This document shows positions 19,236 through 29,838 of a stretch of 64,000 bases of DNA, in pieces. The notes beneath the pieces were generated by a model. It was given only the letters and a program-made list of their open reading frames with translations, was not told where the DNA came from and made no database searches. Location: the NCBI GenBank assembly GCA_003116975.1, contig BGKB01000003.1:186001-250000 (forward strand). The letters run 5' to 3'. The position numbers and the translations under genes are program-made. The stretch comes from Aurantiochytrium sp. KH105 (lineage: Eukaryota; Sar; Bigyra; Thraustochytrida; Thraustochytriidae). Every line of letters starts with the position of its first letter. The first letter of the stretch is position 1.

Positions 19236-20065
19236 CTGCCCTCGCGCGCTCGCTGCCGCGCGGAGTTGGCGTTTTGCCCGCGGCTCTTCGTCGCCTTCGG
19301 GTCCGTCCTGCTGTGCTGGCCCGAGCCGGACTCGCACGCCGCCATCATGCGCGAGCGAGACCCCGCCTCGAGCAGCGCAGGCCGGGCTCGCGCTTGCGCT
19401 TGCGCTTGCTGCTGGCGCTCTGCGTGCCGAGGAGGACGACCGTGTTGCTGAGATCGGGGACGTCTTCACCCTCGCTTGGGGCTGGCATGCGTGGCATGTG
19501 CTCTCGCGCACTCCAGGTGATGTAGCACTTGGCGAGCCGCAAATCGAGACACAGTGTGAGAGCGCAGGAACGGAGGCCAAGAACTTGTAGTAGCCGAGCA
19601 CGCTTCTAATAAACTTGCAATCGAGCCCGGTCTCTTGACGGTGAGTACGAGACGCTCTTTGGATCTTTATCAAGAAGTTATGGGACACCAAGATGCTCCA
19701 TTTCTCCCTCCCCATTGAGATGATATGTCCGTTGAGCAGTGGTGAGGCGGGTTGGGCGGCGGCGCGGCCAACTCTCGTGGCACTGGTGTAGTTCCGCTGT
19801 GACCGGTGACCAAGTAAGGTAAAGTCGTTGCCACGCCACTCACAGTGTGATTGAGCTATGTATGAGCTGACTGATTGGTTTGGTAAGAAAATATCGAGTT
19901 CGTATATACGAACCCAAGGCCAAGACACGCTGTGCGACGACAAATTGTAAAGTCAGGTCAACGACGCGTGAGCGCCAGCGATACGTGGGCGGTGAAGCGT
20001 GCGAAGGCCAGTCTGCTGACGGAAGCTACTTGAAAGAACCGTAGCACTGCCGCCCGATCGAGACG
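19236..20065. other. 5' region of the cyclic-nucleotide kinase and RIIa gene
   Basis: The kinase frame stays open leftward to 19943 but with Ala/Arg/Ser-rich, unlikely protein sequence, so part may still be coding if an upstream ATG is used. The rest is the divergent promoter shared with the RIIa gene. Confidence 0.5.
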
Positions 20066-20269
20066 ATGGACACGCGTATTTTCCAGGCAGAGCAGATTGT
20101 TATTCGGCCCGAGATGGCTGGTATCCTCAAGGAGTGGTCCAAGGCAATTATTCGTCAGCAGCCAAGCAATATCGCAGACATTCATCGCATCTCGTACGAG
20201 CATTTTGCAAAGAAGGTCGACGACCGCGAGGACAACGCCTCAAATTCTGATATTGCCCGCAACAGCTAA
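20066..20269 (+). CDS. Mini RIIa (dimerization/docking) domain protein, ropporin/radial-spoke type
   Basis: A complete 67-residue protein that is almost only a RIIa fold. Residues 9-45 read EQIVIRPEMAGILKEWSKAI then IRQQPSNIADIHRISYEHF, matching the pattern I-x-I-P-x-x-L-x-x-I-L-K-x-F-x-K-A-x-I-R-x-Q-P of ropporin/ROPN1L, RSP11 and PKA regulatory subunits. Such domains dimerise and bind amphipathic AKAP helices. In flagellates the short forms sit in the radial spoke or fibrous sheath. No downstream catalytic or cNMP domain is fused. ATG at 20066 is the first in frame. It is divergent from the cyclic-nucleotide kinase, so the pair could be co-regulated (inference). Confidence 0.82.
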   Translation: MDTRIFQAEQIVIRPEMAGILKEWSKAIIRQQPSNIADIHRISYEHFAKKVDDREDNASNSDIARNS

Positions 20270-21210
20270 AGCTTTGTCAAAACTTGACAACAAATGCAAG
20301 GTAACCATGAACATCCAGTTCTTCTTTGTCTGTCTACTCATTTCGAAAAATAAATATCGTCTCGAGCGAATCAAAGTAAGACAAAGCAGGAGGAAAACAA
20401 AGCAAAGCAAAGTTCTTTCCGTAGAATGCAGACTTTTGTCGCTGTCAAGACGGCGTCGTGCCTTCCGTCATTAATCTATCACATGAAATATCTCTATCAC
20501 AATCAAATCCTTGACCTGTTTGCTGTCACTACTTCTTGCCCCTTCCTTCCCCGTGAATCTAACATCCTCCATACGATACGTCTAACATGTGAACAGGCGC
20601 CCTCAATAAAGGGCCCTCATAGAGACCTTAAGCATCCCGTCAGAGCGCCATTCCATCCCTACTCTTACAAGTCCTCAGCGGCCTAATTAAGGCGCCTGAA
20701 ATTTTATTTTGCTCTTACCAGAATCATCGAGCCAATACCTTAGTGCGTGTCTTAGAAACAGAAGTCTGGTGCGACGAACGCACACCCCTGGCGGTTTTAC
20801 TGCCGGTCTCGCGCCGAGTCCGGCGCCAGAATGCAATCAACCGCGAGGCCCCGAGTCGCGCGCGAGGCAGGCAAGCGTACGCGCAGGCAGAGGCGGCGAG
20901 CGAGAGGACGCGTGGAGAACTGGAGCGAGCGAGCGGCCCGAGGCAGCTAGCTCGCTGCAGAGACGCAGACAGACGCTCGGGAGGAGGGGGCCAGGTCGAA
21001 GGCCTAAAGGCCCAGGACCTGGGCCTGCCTGACGCGTCGCACGTCCCAGCTAAAGCTCACAGGTGAGGCGTGCTCGTACTTGCACGTGTACCTGGAGCTG
21101 GACTCGACGAGGGAAGCGCAATTTCTGTTGTCGTCGAGAAACTACTTGTTTCGTCTGATTTTGTCGAATCACCGTCTCGCTTCGTTTTTTCGAGGAACTT
21201 GAGGTTGCTC
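20270..21210. other. Intergenic, no gene supported
   Basis: It carries an AAAGCAAAGC leader-like stretch at 20394-20412, just before a weak 86-codon frame (20426-20686) that I do not accept as a gene. The right half is rich in GGCCT and Arg/Gly/Ala-coding artefacts and must include the promoter of the coiled-coil/RRM gene. Confidence 0.5.
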
Positions 21211-22524
21211 ATGAACGGGCAACAACAGACGATGAAGGAGAATGATGGCGCGAAGGTGAATCTCGGGGCGGCGAGCCCGGGACGTTCGTGTTTGAATGCC
21301 TCGACTGGTAAACATAGACCGACATCGTTCTCTATGGCATCCGGAACGCCGAGAGCAACCGGCACGCCGTCCTCGGCGTCGAAGACGCCCGGGTCCGCGA
21401 CCAAGGCCAGCCCTGGCGTCTCGTTCAACCCACGGGTGGAGAGCCTTCGCGTCAAACCTGGGCAGCCTTGCTCCCCGGTGCGCGAGGAGGAGACCGCGGG
21501 AGAAGAAGAGGAATTCACCAGCGACCTTTCAGCGCTCGATAAGCGCTTCACCAGAGACAAGGCGCGGCAGCACGCTGGCTTGGGCCATGAACAGCAGAGG
21601 CGACAAACGCTGGCCGGGACTGAGGGTCTCGAGATGCACGGCCATGCACGGGGCATGCGGCGTCGCGTCTCGCTGGGCGGCAAGGGCTCCTCTCTGTCCT
21701 CATCGGGTCGCCGCGTTTCCTTCGGAGGCAGCTCCGCGCTCCCAGGAAACACGCACCTCTCGGAGAGCCACGTTGTGCACGAGCTCAAGGAGGAGCTCAT
21801 CAAGCGCGAGAAGCTCGACTACACGCGGCAAAACCGTCTCAACGGCATGGACATCAAGCTCAAGGAGACGCAGACCAAGCTTGGCGCCATGCAATCCAAG
21901 TTCAAAGAGCAAAAGAAGGAAAAGGACGAGCTGGTTCGCCAGATCAACGAACTCAAACGCAAGAATGCCCAGCTGGTCTCGAGCAAGCGCAGACTCGAAA
22001 TGAAAAACAAGGAGCAGGATGAGACCATCAAAAAGCTCCTCTCCAAGGTGGGAGGCATGCCCAAGCTCGCGCACCGCCCATCGAGCGCCTCGTCTACGAA
22101 GAGCTCTGTGCCTGCTGGCGCCAGCACCGGAGCCTCACCGGTTCAGGAAGAGGTGTTTGGCGATGCCGAGACAATGCTCAACAAGTCGGCGTCCGCCAGC
22201 AACTTTGGCGATGCGCCCCGTCGATACACCATGGCCCCCGGAGAAGTTCCACGCATTCGTCGCGGCATCACAGCGAGCAAAAAGCCGCCCGTTACAAACT
22301 CGCATTTCATTCGCGTCGACGGCCTCGAGCGCGGTACGAATTCACACAAACTCCTGGCCATGTGTCAGATCTACGGTTCCATTGTGCACCTGCGCGTAAC
22401 GAGTGACGTGGTCACCGGTGTACTCAAGGGCTATGTGACTTTCATGGACACCAAGTTTGCGCAGGCTGCAGTCAAGGGTCTGCGCGAAAAGGGCTACAAG
22501 GCGCGGCTTGTGGACCAGCCTTGA
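21211..22524 (+). CDS. Coiled-coil protein with C-terminal RRM-like domain
   Basis: A 437-residue protein. Residues 1-180 are Ser/Thr/Pro/Gly-rich with TP and SP sites; RRVS occurs twice (151-154 and 167-170), each a good basophilic (PKA-type) phosphosite. Residues about 186-282 form a strong basic coiled coil (ELKEELIKREKL, KFKEQKKEKDELVRQINELK). Residues 364-437 fit one RNA-recognition-type fold: FIRVDGL (RNP2-like), LLAMCQIYGSIVHLRV, GYVTFMDTKFAQAAVKGL (RNP1 region). Aromatic RNP1 residues are partly kept (Y408, F411). It may bind RNA or use the fold for protein contact. The frame is open upstream with a GTG; 21211 is the first ATG. Confidence 0.82.
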   Translation: MNGQQQTMKENDGAKVNLGAASPGRSCLNASTGKHRPTSFSMASGTPRATGTPSSASKTPGSATKASPGVSFNPRVESLRVKPGQPCSPVREEETAGEEEEFTSDLSALDKRFTRDKARQHAGLGHEQQRRQTLAGTEGLEMHGHARGMRRRVSLGGKGSSLSSSGRRVSFGGSSALPGNTHLSESHVVHELKEELIKREKLDYTRQNRLNGMDIKLKETQTKLGAMQSKFKEQKKEKDELVRQINELKRKNAQLVSSKRRLEMKNKEQDETIKKLLSKVGGMPKLAHRPSSASSTKSSVPAGASTGASPVQEEVFGDAETMLNKSASASNFGDAPRRYTMAPGEVPRIRRGITASKKPPVTNSHFIRVDGLERGTNSHKLLAMCQIYGSIVHLRVTSDVVTGVLKGYVTFMDTKFAQAAVKGLREKGYKARLVDQP

Positions 22525-23027
22525 AAACAATGAAAACCTGTTTACCTAGTTTTGGAAGACAAAACCTTGATGCCATCTTGGCATCTCCAATTGCCGGATC
22601 GTGTCCTCACGCCGCAGCAATCAACGAAAAGAAAGGTTGTTTTCGCGTCGACACATTCGATCTGTTCGCACATAGAAACATCATATAAGAAACACAACAA
22701 GACACGACACGACACGACACGTGCATAAAAGATGACTTTTCTCTTTCTTGCTTTCTTTCTCTCTCTTTCATTCGTTCTCTTTTCTTTGCCTTGGCGCATT
22801 CTCTTTTGGTGTGTTGCAGGTCTTCCTTACGTCTCCCTTGCTTGCATGCTTGCACTCTGCTCGAGACCATCTGCGCGCTTCCCTTTCTTTTCATAGAAGA
22901 AAAGCCAATTGAGAGCCTCGGCAGCATGGACGCCAGAGGCCCTTGTACGACCTGAGCCGAGACGCGGTCGCCCTTCACCTTCCCTACTCTCTTCGTCGCG
23001 GAAAAGTTTACGATTCTTTCAAAGAGC
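22525..23027. other. Convergent intergenic region
   Basis: It holds CGACA repeats near 22702 and a TTTC/TCTC-rich tract near 22738-22790. No credible gene; 3' ends of both neighbours. Confidence 0.6.
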
Positions 23028-24917
23028 TCAGAAAAAATCCTCGGCGCGCGCGCGCTGCTCACGACGACGAGGCTTTGGAGCAGAATTGAGGATTGTGTTC
23101 TTGCGCGCTGCGGCAAGACCCTGTTTCAGGGTCGATCGCGGCTTCTTCTCAGTCTGTGCACCGCGCTTACCGCTTTTCGTAGTCTCAGGCGTGCTCGTGA
23201 CCTTGAGCAATCCCGCAAGTGGCGCAGTGGCCTTGGATGCGGGTTTCACGGGGGTCGTTTTCAAGCGTTTCATACTCACGCGATGGTCCAGAGATTGAGT
23301 GGATTCCAGAGCGAACCTGATGCGCTTCTTGGCCGAATTCGTCTTGTTGTCCGGCACAGGTGGCAGACCAATGTCTTTCTTCAATGTTGACTTCTTTGTC
23401 TTTGTCTTTTTCTTCTTTGAAGAAGAGGAGGCGTCTGATGAGGTATTTTGTTCGGGCGTGAGAATAACCTCCGCCACTACATTCTTGCCCCGGGCGGGCG
23501 AGGTCATGTCATCCTCGACTTCCAGATCTTCTTTCACCGGCACAGCGGCGTCGCGTTTTGACTTTTTCTTGCTCTGCGGGGTCTCAGGCTTGGAGGTCTT
23601 GACCTTTTTGGATTTCTTGGCACTTGCCGCAGGGGAAGAAGCAACAGCATCAGCATCAGCGTCATCGACAGCCTCGGATGCCGACTGTGTTTTCGCCTCA
23701 CTAGCTTTCGCCTTTTTGGTCGACTTTTTTGAGGATACTGGTGTGAGAGCAGCAGCCTTTTTCTTTGGTGTCGCTCGCGCCTCCTTTTTGGCCTGTTCTA
23801 CTGCGGCCTCTTCTTCTTCGTCGTCGCTTCCGTCTTCTCCCATTTGCTCAAACTCCTGCATGAGGTCGCGATGAGCCTCGTCCGTGTCGACCTCTTCCTC
23901 CTCTTCCTCTTCTTCCTCCTCCTCCTCCTCCTCGTCATCATCGTCCTCAGCTTCAACGTCTTCGGTATCCATGGCGTCAGCATCGTCATCACCCTCGTCG
24001 TAGTCTTCGACCACAAGAGTGTCGCCCACTGCACCGCCAATCTTGCTTCGAAAATCGCTGTACGTGTCATACAGCATGTCACGCTGCGTGTCACTGACAT
24101 CTTCGGCGTCTGCTGCAATCGCAAAGATACTCTGTGCCACCGTCTTGAGGTCCAAATTCGCCATGGGGCGGTCTTCGAGAAGCGGGTCGAAAACCATCTT
24201 GAGCGTGTGGCGGACAACCGCGTCGCTGTCGCAGCAGCCCAGGACACAATAAAAGGGGCTCAAAAGCTCCTGGAGCTCCTCTGCAGCGAGCTTCGAGTCC
24301 GTCTCCGTGGCAAAGACCTCGTCTAAGAAAATATCGGCCATATGAAGGCGCAGTCCGTTGGGTTTGTGCAAAAGAAGGTCGTCACGAAGGACGCAACCCC
24401 AGAGCTCGAGGCACGAGCGCTTTTGCATCCAGACGAGCGTCTCGCGGAAAAAGTAACGCACGAGAGAGTAGAACTTGTCAACGCGCCACTTGTCGAGGCC
24501 CGGCCACTCGCGAAGCATCGTCTTGTAAAAGGCACGAATAAAAATGGCCGTGTTGGCCTTTTTCTTGAAAACGTGCACGAGGGCCGCGAGATCCTCGGCG
24601 AGCTGCTGCTGCACAGCAACCTTGTCCGACATCCAAAGGCAGTAAAAGAGGCCCTTCCAGAGTTTGAGCAGCTCGATATCCTCAAAGGTCCCGGCCGCCT
24701 TTTCGCGTGCCTTGAGCCAAGCCCGCAAGGCCAACAAGGTTTGCTCTCGCTCATCCTTTTTGTTCGACGCGAGCTTTTTCGCAAAGCCAATAACTTCCGT
24801 TGTGCTGGGCACCGACTCTTCTTGCACTTCTTTCGCTTCGCTCTTGGCCTCGGCCTGAGCCTTGACCTGGGCCTTCTTCACCGCCTTGGGCGCGTCCTCC
24901 TCCTTACGCGGCGCCAT
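23028..24917 (-). CDS. RRP1: Ribosomal RNA processing protein 1 (Nop52 family)
   Basis: A 629-residue nucleolar protein for large-subunit pre-rRNA processing (ITS2 and 27S steps in the family). The Nop52 domain spans about 40-300: FAKKLASNKKDEREQTLLAL, ELLKLWKGLFYCLWMSDK, REWPGLDKWRVDKFYSLVRY and PNGLRLHMADIFLDEV all match the conserved blocks. Then comes a long Asp/Glu tract (about 320-390) and a Lys/Ser/Ala/Pro-rich tail typical of nucleolar proteins, ending with KKRIRFALESTQSLDHRVSM, a likely basic docking segment. The longer frame starts outside ATG; the Met at 24917 (MAPRKEED) gives the expected family N-terminus. It is divergent from BMS1, another ribosome-assembly gene. Confidence 0.93.
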   Translation of the reverse strand: MAPRKEEDAPKAVKKAQVKAQAEAKSEAKEVQEESVPSTTEVIGFAKKLASNKKDEREQTLLALRAWLKAREKAAGTFEDIELLKLWKGLFYCLWMSDKVAVQQQLAEDLAALVHVFKKKANTAIFIRAFYKTMLREWPGLDKWRVDKFYSLVRYFFRETLVWMQKRSCLELWGCVLRDDLLLHKPNGLRLHMADIFLDEVFATETDSKLAAEELQELLSPFYCVLGCCDSDAVVRHTLKMVFDPLLEDRPMANLDLKTVAQSIFAIAADAEDVSDTQRDMLYDTYSDFRSKIGGAVGDTLVVEDYDEGDDDADAMDTEDVEAEDDDDEEEEEEEEEEEEEEVDTDEAHRDLMQEFEQMGEDGSDDEEEEAAVEQAKKEARATPKKKAAALTPVSSKKSTKKAKASEAKTQSASEAVDDADADAVASSPAASAKKSKKVKTSKPETPQSKKKSKRDAAVPVKEDLEVEDDMTSPARGKNVVAEVILTPEQNTSSDASSSSKKKKTKTKKSTLKKDIGLPPVPDNKTNSAKKRIRFALESTQSLDHRVSMKRLKTTPVKPASKATAPLAGLLKVTSTPETTKSGKRGAQTEKKPRSTLKQGLAAARKNTILNSAPKPRRREQRARAEDFF

Positions 24918-25650
24918 AGTTTTACTCCTCGAACCACGCGTCGACCGAGCCGGCGACGAGGTACCACACGTCTCGCCGAGAGCTTCGAGGCCTTTCGCGG
25001 CCAGTGCTCTCCTCCCCAATTCACGAGGCCGTCTCCGATCGCGGCCTCGCGCGCTCGCTCGAGCGCGAAGCACGTCGACGCAGACCAAGGCAAACCGATT
25101 CTGCGCAGCGGGACTGGCGCAGCCACTCACCAGCCAACCACCGTTTCGACGTTACGACGTTTCGTCGTTTATGACGGTTTCCCCTTCCTCTCGTGCTCAC
25201 ATTGCGGGCACCCGCGCTTCGAAACGGCTCTGAAAGTGTTGCACGTTTCGTAACGGCTGCGCAACCCTTTCGACGGGTGGCCTTGGGTGGGTGGGTGGAC
25301 TCGAGTCCGTGGGTGGGTGGCGGCAAAGCTCGTTCGGGCCGGGCGAGTGGAACTGGTTCGCGCGGCGACGGCTGCGCGGGCGGGCCTCCGGAGGACCGCG
25401 CGCGGCTCGCGCGGAGACCCGCGCGAGACGTTTGGAGCTGCGCAAGCATCGGCTTGGCGCGGTTAATCCGTCGCGAGACGCAAGAGGGCGCAGGCGACTT
25501 GGACCTGGGACCCGACGACTCTGGCTGAGCAAAGGCCGACCAAAAAAGCAAGCAAAGCGAGCAAAGCAAGCAAAGCAAGCAAGCCCCGAGCAAGGTATTC
25601 TCCATCGTGTCGAGGCTGGCTACGTCTGCTTGAGGTGATTTATAACAACC
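24918..25650. promoter_or_regulatory. Bidirectional promoter region of RRP1 and BMS1
   Basis: Only 733 bases separate the start codons of two ribosome-biogenesis genes. It contains clusters of GGGT repeats on both sides of CTCGAGTC at 25282-25322 (G-quadruplex candidate) and, at 25541-25583 on the BMS1 side, AGCAAGCAAAGC leader repeats. I see no coding gene within it. Confidence 0.6.
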
Positions 25651-28600
25651 ATGGAGGACGCGGCGAAGAAACAGCATCGCGTGGCCAAGAGCGGTGCCAA
25701 GGCGAACAAGAAGGCTCGCCATGCCGAGGCCAAGCAGGCCAATGGGGTCGCCCCGCGGCACCAAGGCGCTAGCTTCAAGGCCTTCACCGTGGCCCATGCT
25801 GGTAGGAAGAAGATGGAGCAGCAGCGTAGACTGGATCAAGCTCAGCGTAAACATGTGGTACGCCTCGTCGACCGACAGGCCAAAGAGCCGCCTCCCGTCT
25901 CGGTCGTCGTCCACGGCCCACCCGGTAGCGGCAAGTCGACCTTGATCCGCTCACTCGTCAAGAAGTGGACCAAGCACACTGTGACCAAGATCGAGGGCCC
26001 AATCACCGTTGTCACGGGCAAGAACCGCCGCGTCACGCTCTTCGAATGTCCCAACGATGTCAACGCCATGACTGACCTGGCCAAGGTCGCAGACCTAGTT
26101 CTTTTGGTTATCGACGCTAGTGTTGGCTTCGAGATGCAGACCTTTGAGTTTCTCAATATTCTCCAGTTGCACGGTTTCCCCAAGGTCATGGGCGTTCTCA
26201 CGCATCTCGACAAGTTCAGAGACAACAAGAGTCTGAAGAAACTCAAGAAGCGGCTCAAAGACAGATTCTGGACTGAGATTTACCAGGGCGCCAAGCTCTT
26301 TTATCTGAGCGGGGTCATCAACAACAAGTATCGCAAGAACGAGATCATTAACTTGAGTCGGTTCATCTCCATTATCAAGTTCCGCCCTCTCACGTGGCGC
26401 AACACGCACCCATACGCCATTGTGGACCGTTTCGAAGATATCACCGATAGTCGCCAGGTCCAAGAGGACCCGAAGACAGATCGCACGCTCGCGCTCTTCG
26501 GTTATGTGCGTGGAACCCAGTTCAAGGAGGGGATGCAGGTTCACATGGCGGGTGTGGGCGACTTTGTCCTTCACAAGGTGTCAGCACTTCCGGACCCGTG
26601 CCCATTGCCGGGCAAGGAGAGTGAGCTTAAGCGCAACCGCGCACTCAACGCCAAGGAAACTCTTCTTTACGCGCCCATGTCGAACATCGGCAACGTCATG
26701 TTCGATAAGGACGCGGTATACATTAATCTTCCCGAGGTCAACTTCACCCGTCAAGAAGACCTCGAACTTGCGCATGACAGTGACGCTGATGAGGACGACG
26801 ACGATAGCGATGATAGCGACAGCGAGGTGGATAGCGAAGACGAGGACGATGATGTTGTGGAGGGCGTCAAGCTCGTGCAAGATCTGCAAAAGGTCGGCAC
26901 GGGCCTCGACGATCACCTCGAATCTTCCGGTCTTCAGCTCTTCAAGAACTCCAAGGCGATTACTCGTGATGACCTCGTCGAGTCGAAGACCGAAAGCAAA
27001 ATGGATGCCAGCAGTGACGATAGCGAGGAAGACAGCGCTGACGAGAATGAGATTGCTGCCGGGGATGACGACGACGATGACGATGACGAGGAGGAAACCG
27101 CGCGCTGGAAGTCGAACCTGATGGAGAAGGCTACGGCATCTTTCCAAGAGCGGAAAAAACGAGTCGCCAACGTGATGGACATGGTCTACGGCGAGGCTGG
27201 TGACGGATCTGCTTCATATGATGCGCGCAAGGGTGCGAGCAAGGCAGCCGATGATGGTGATGACTCGGACGACGACTCCTCTGATGACGAATTTTTTACG
27301 CTTCGTGCACCGACAGGCCAAAATCGCGAGGCGAGCAACGGAGACGACGAGGATGATGACGACTTGACGCTCAAGAATATCGACGCGTACGATTGCGGCT
27401 TTAATCTGGTTCGTGACGCAAATCTTCGCGAATGGGCCATGAAGCGTGTGCGTGAGACCATCAGGAACCGGTTTGTCACCGGAGACTGGGGCAATGGCGG
27501 CGAGCCAAGCGCAAATGGCGAGGTCAAGGACCAAGCAAGCGTGGGCTCTGATGAAGAAGACGCCGTGTATGGCGACTTTGAGGATCTCGAAGAGCAGAAC
27601 GGAGAAGTTGACGACGACGATGAAGATGACGACGACGACGACAATGATGAAGACGAAGACGAAGACGATTACGAGGAGGAGGATGAGGACGAAATACCGC
27701 AAGATCCCGAGAAGGCAATGGAGGAGGAACGCCTCCGCAACGCCGTAGAAAAGGCAGCAAAGAAAGTCTCGTTTGACCTGCAGCACGACATGAACGGGCT
27801 CCGAGAAGAGGATGCCGAAGCGGACGAGGCGGATGAAGAGAACGCGTCTGGCAAGAAGCCGGGCAAGAGCAAGACGGGCGAAGGCGAAGAGGAAGAGGAA
27901 GAGGATGACGAAGCTTTCCTGAACGAGCTACGAGAGCGCGCCGCCGCGCAAGAAGCGCTTAACTCCAGCGAATTCGCTGATCTCGATGAGGCCACTCGCG
28001 TGAAACTGGAGGGTATTCGTGCCGGACGCTATGTTCGAATCGAGCTGCGCAAAGTGCCATGTGAGTTTGTACAGAATTTCGATGCCCGCGCTCCAATTAT
28101 TCTTGGTGGCCTCAATCCCCACGAGAGCGGTCTCTCGTACCTGCGTGTGCGTATCAAGAAGCACCGTTGGTTTCCCAAGATCCTCAAGACGAACGATCCG
28201 CTCGTCATTTCGCTTGGCTGGAGACGCTTTCAGACGATGCCCGTTTATTCAATCGAGGACATTACGAATGAGCGCCAGCGCATGCTCAAGTACACGCCAG
28301 AGCACATGCATTGCGAGGCGGTCTTTTGGGGCCCGGCCACAGCGCCCAATACCGGATTTCTCGCGTACCAAGATTTGCGTGAGAACCAGTCGAGGTTCCG
28401 TATCTGCGCCACGGGCACGCTGCTCGAACTCAATCAGTCGTGCAAGATCGTGAAAAAGCTCAAACTCGTCGGTGAGCCCTACAAGATCCTCAAGAACACT
28501 GCATTCATCAAAGGCATGTTCAACACGGAGCTCGAGGTCGCCCGTTTCGAGGGCGCTGCGTTGCGCACTGTGAGCGGCATTCGAGGTATGATTAAAAAGG

Positions 28601-29373
28601 CTGACAAGCGACCTGGTGGATTCCGTGCCACGTTCGAGGACAAGATTCTCATGAGTGACATTGTCTTTTGCAGAACCTGGGTCCCTGTGATTCCGAAGAA
28701 GTTCTTTAACCCCATTACTTCTTTGCTGCGCGAGCGGCCTATTGCAGCTCTCACAGACAAGGAGAAGCGTCGGCTTGAGAAGAAGCAGCGGCAACGCGAG
28801 GAGGCGATTGAGGCGGGCGAGATTGTCGATGACGAGGATGCCGAGCTCGAAGATTCCGCCATGGGAATGCCCGGCGCGGACGACCTGCAACTTGCGCTGA
28901 TGCGAAACGTGGCCCAGCTCCGCTACGAAAACAAGCTATCGGTACCGCTAAACAAGGACTCGCTGTACAAGGAGATCAAGCGCAAGCCGCGCACCTTCAA
29001 CAAGTTGGTCATCTCCCAGAGCCTTCAGAAGCGTCTTCCTTTTGCTTCCAAGCCCAAGCAAGAGACTGGCGCGTCGCAGGCAACCAAGACTCGCGCAAAA
29101 CAACGCTCGAGGGCAATTACCGGAACGCGCAAGGCGGTAGTACTTTCGAATCACGAAAAGAAGGTCTCCACGCTGATCCAGCAACTGACTTCAATCAAGA
29201 ACGACAAGGTGAAGAAGCAGAAGCAGAAGAACGCGGCCAGACACAAGGATCATGAGAAGAAGCTTGCTCTCGAAGCGGCCAAATTTGACGATGCGAAGCG
29301 CGAGAAACGTAAGCGGGCGATGCGTGAGCTTGGCCTCAAGGAGCGCTACGAGAACAACAAACGCAGGCGCTGA
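25651..29373 (+). CDS. BMS1: Ribosome biogenesis GTPase BMS1
   Basis: A 1240-residue protein, the usual family length. The GTPase domain lies at about 80-260: P-loop GPPGSGKST at 89-97 and THLDKF at 183-188 in place of NKxD, as is usual in BMS1. There is a degenerate third motif (ECPND). The middle (about 375-760) is very acidic with long Asp/Glu runs, typical of the family. The C-terminal part (about 770-1150) is the conserved BMS1/TSR1 domain, including [40 protein letters not shown] and [20 protein letters not shown]. It ends in a Lys/Arg-rich tail. BMS1 delivers RCL1 to the small-subunit processome in the nucleolus. ATG at 25651 in AACCATGG context. Confidence 0.96.
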   Translation: MEDAAKKQHRVAKSGAKANKKARHAEAKQANGVAPRHQGASFKAFTVAHAGRKKMEQQRRLDQAQRKHVVRLVDRQAKEPPPVSVVVHGPPGSGKSTLIRSLVKKWTKHTVTKIEGPITVVTGKNRRVTLFECPNDVNAMTDLAKVADLVLLVIDASVGFEMQTFEFLNILQLHGFPKVMGVLTHLDKFRDNKSLKKLKKRLKDRFWTEIYQGAKLFYLSGVINNKYRKNEIINLSRFISIIKFRPLTWRNTHPYAIVDRFEDITDSRQVQEDPKTDRTLALFGYVRGTQFKEGMQVHMAGVGDFVLHKVSALPDPCPLPGKESELKRNRALNAKETLLYAPMSNIGNVMFDKDAVYINLPEVNFTRQEDLELAHDSDADEDDDDSDDSDSEVDSEDEDDDVVEGVKLVQDLQKVGTGLDDHLESSGLQLFKNSKAITRDDLVESKTESKMDASSDDSEEDSADENEIAAGDDDDDDDDEEETARWKSNLMEKATASFQERKKRVANVMDMVYGEAGDGSASYDARKGASKAADDGDDSDDDSSDDEFFTLRAPTGQNREASNGDDEDDDDLTLKNIDAYDCGFNLVRDANLREWAMKRVRETIRNRFVTGDWGNGGEPSANGEVKDQASVGSDEEDAVYGDFEDLEEQNGEVDDDDEDDDDDDNDEDEDEDDYEEEDEDEIPQDPEKAMEEERLRNAVEKAAKKVSFDLQHDMNGLREEDAEADEADEENASGKKPGKSKTGEGEEEEEEDDEAFLNELRERAAAQEALNSSEFADLDEATRVKLEGIRAGRYVRIELRKVPCEFVQNFDARAPIILGGLNPHESGLSYLRVRIKKHRWFPKILKTNDPLVISLGWRRFQTMPVYSIEDITNERQRMLKYTPEHMHCEAVFWGPATAPNTGFLAYQDLRENQSRFRICATGTLLELNQSCKIVKKLKLVGEPYKILKNTAFIKGMFNTELEVARFEGAALRTVSGIRGMIKKADKRPGGFRATFEDKILMSDIVFCRTWVPVIPKKFFNPITSLLRERPIAALTDKEKRRLEKKQRQREEAIEAGEIVDDEDAELEDSAMGMPGADDLQLALMRNVAQLRYENKLSVPLNKDSLYKEIKRKPRTFNKLVISQSLQKRLPFASKPKQETGASQATKTRAKQRSRAITGTRKAVVLSNHEKKVSTLIQQLTSIKNDKVKKQKQKNAARHKDHEKKLALEAAKFDDAKREKRKRAMRELGLKERYENNKRRR

Positions 29374-29838
29374 GCGCAAGTGACATAGGTTTCTGATAGT
29401 AAAGGAAAAACGTAGAGCATACTTTGTCGTTGTGCTGCATGCGGTCATTGTTGTTGTGGCGTTTTCGCTAGCTACTCTCCCGTCCACTTCTGCAAACGAG
29501 CACGATCAGTAACTGATGTGGAAAGTTTTGAATGTACGTACCACACGAGGATATTGGATAATTTCCAATGGTCTTGTGAGGCAACGCGCAACTCCGAACG
29601 GGCCCAGGCTCTGTTTCCTTCCATTTTTTTTTGGTTTCCCAAAGAGAGACAATGCGAGAAGAAAGAGGAAGAGAATGCTGCAAAAGAGTCCCAAATAATT
29701 TTTACATTGATAGGTATAAGATAGTATGTCTCCAGGAACATCGTACGGCATCCAGTCGCAGTGCACAGTGAGAGAAATTGATTCCAAGAAAACGACCTTA
29801 TGAAAAGAAGCCAAGATGAAGGACCTCGTGGCTTTGCA
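29374..29838. other. Convergent intergenic region, BMS1 and REEP 3' ends
   Basis: Relatively AT-rich with an A/T tract near 29620-29640 and no credible gene. Confidence 0.6.

Noticed and set aside
18674..19348. Alternative minus-strand frame starting MMAACESGSGQ
   Set aside because: Out of frame with the kinase, Ala/Arg-rich, ends without a domain. Kept only as a possible hint for a different N-terminus.
20426..20686. 86-codon frame after an AAAGCAAAGC leader
   Set aside because: Composition is not protein-like and no homologue is recognisable; the leader alone is not enough.
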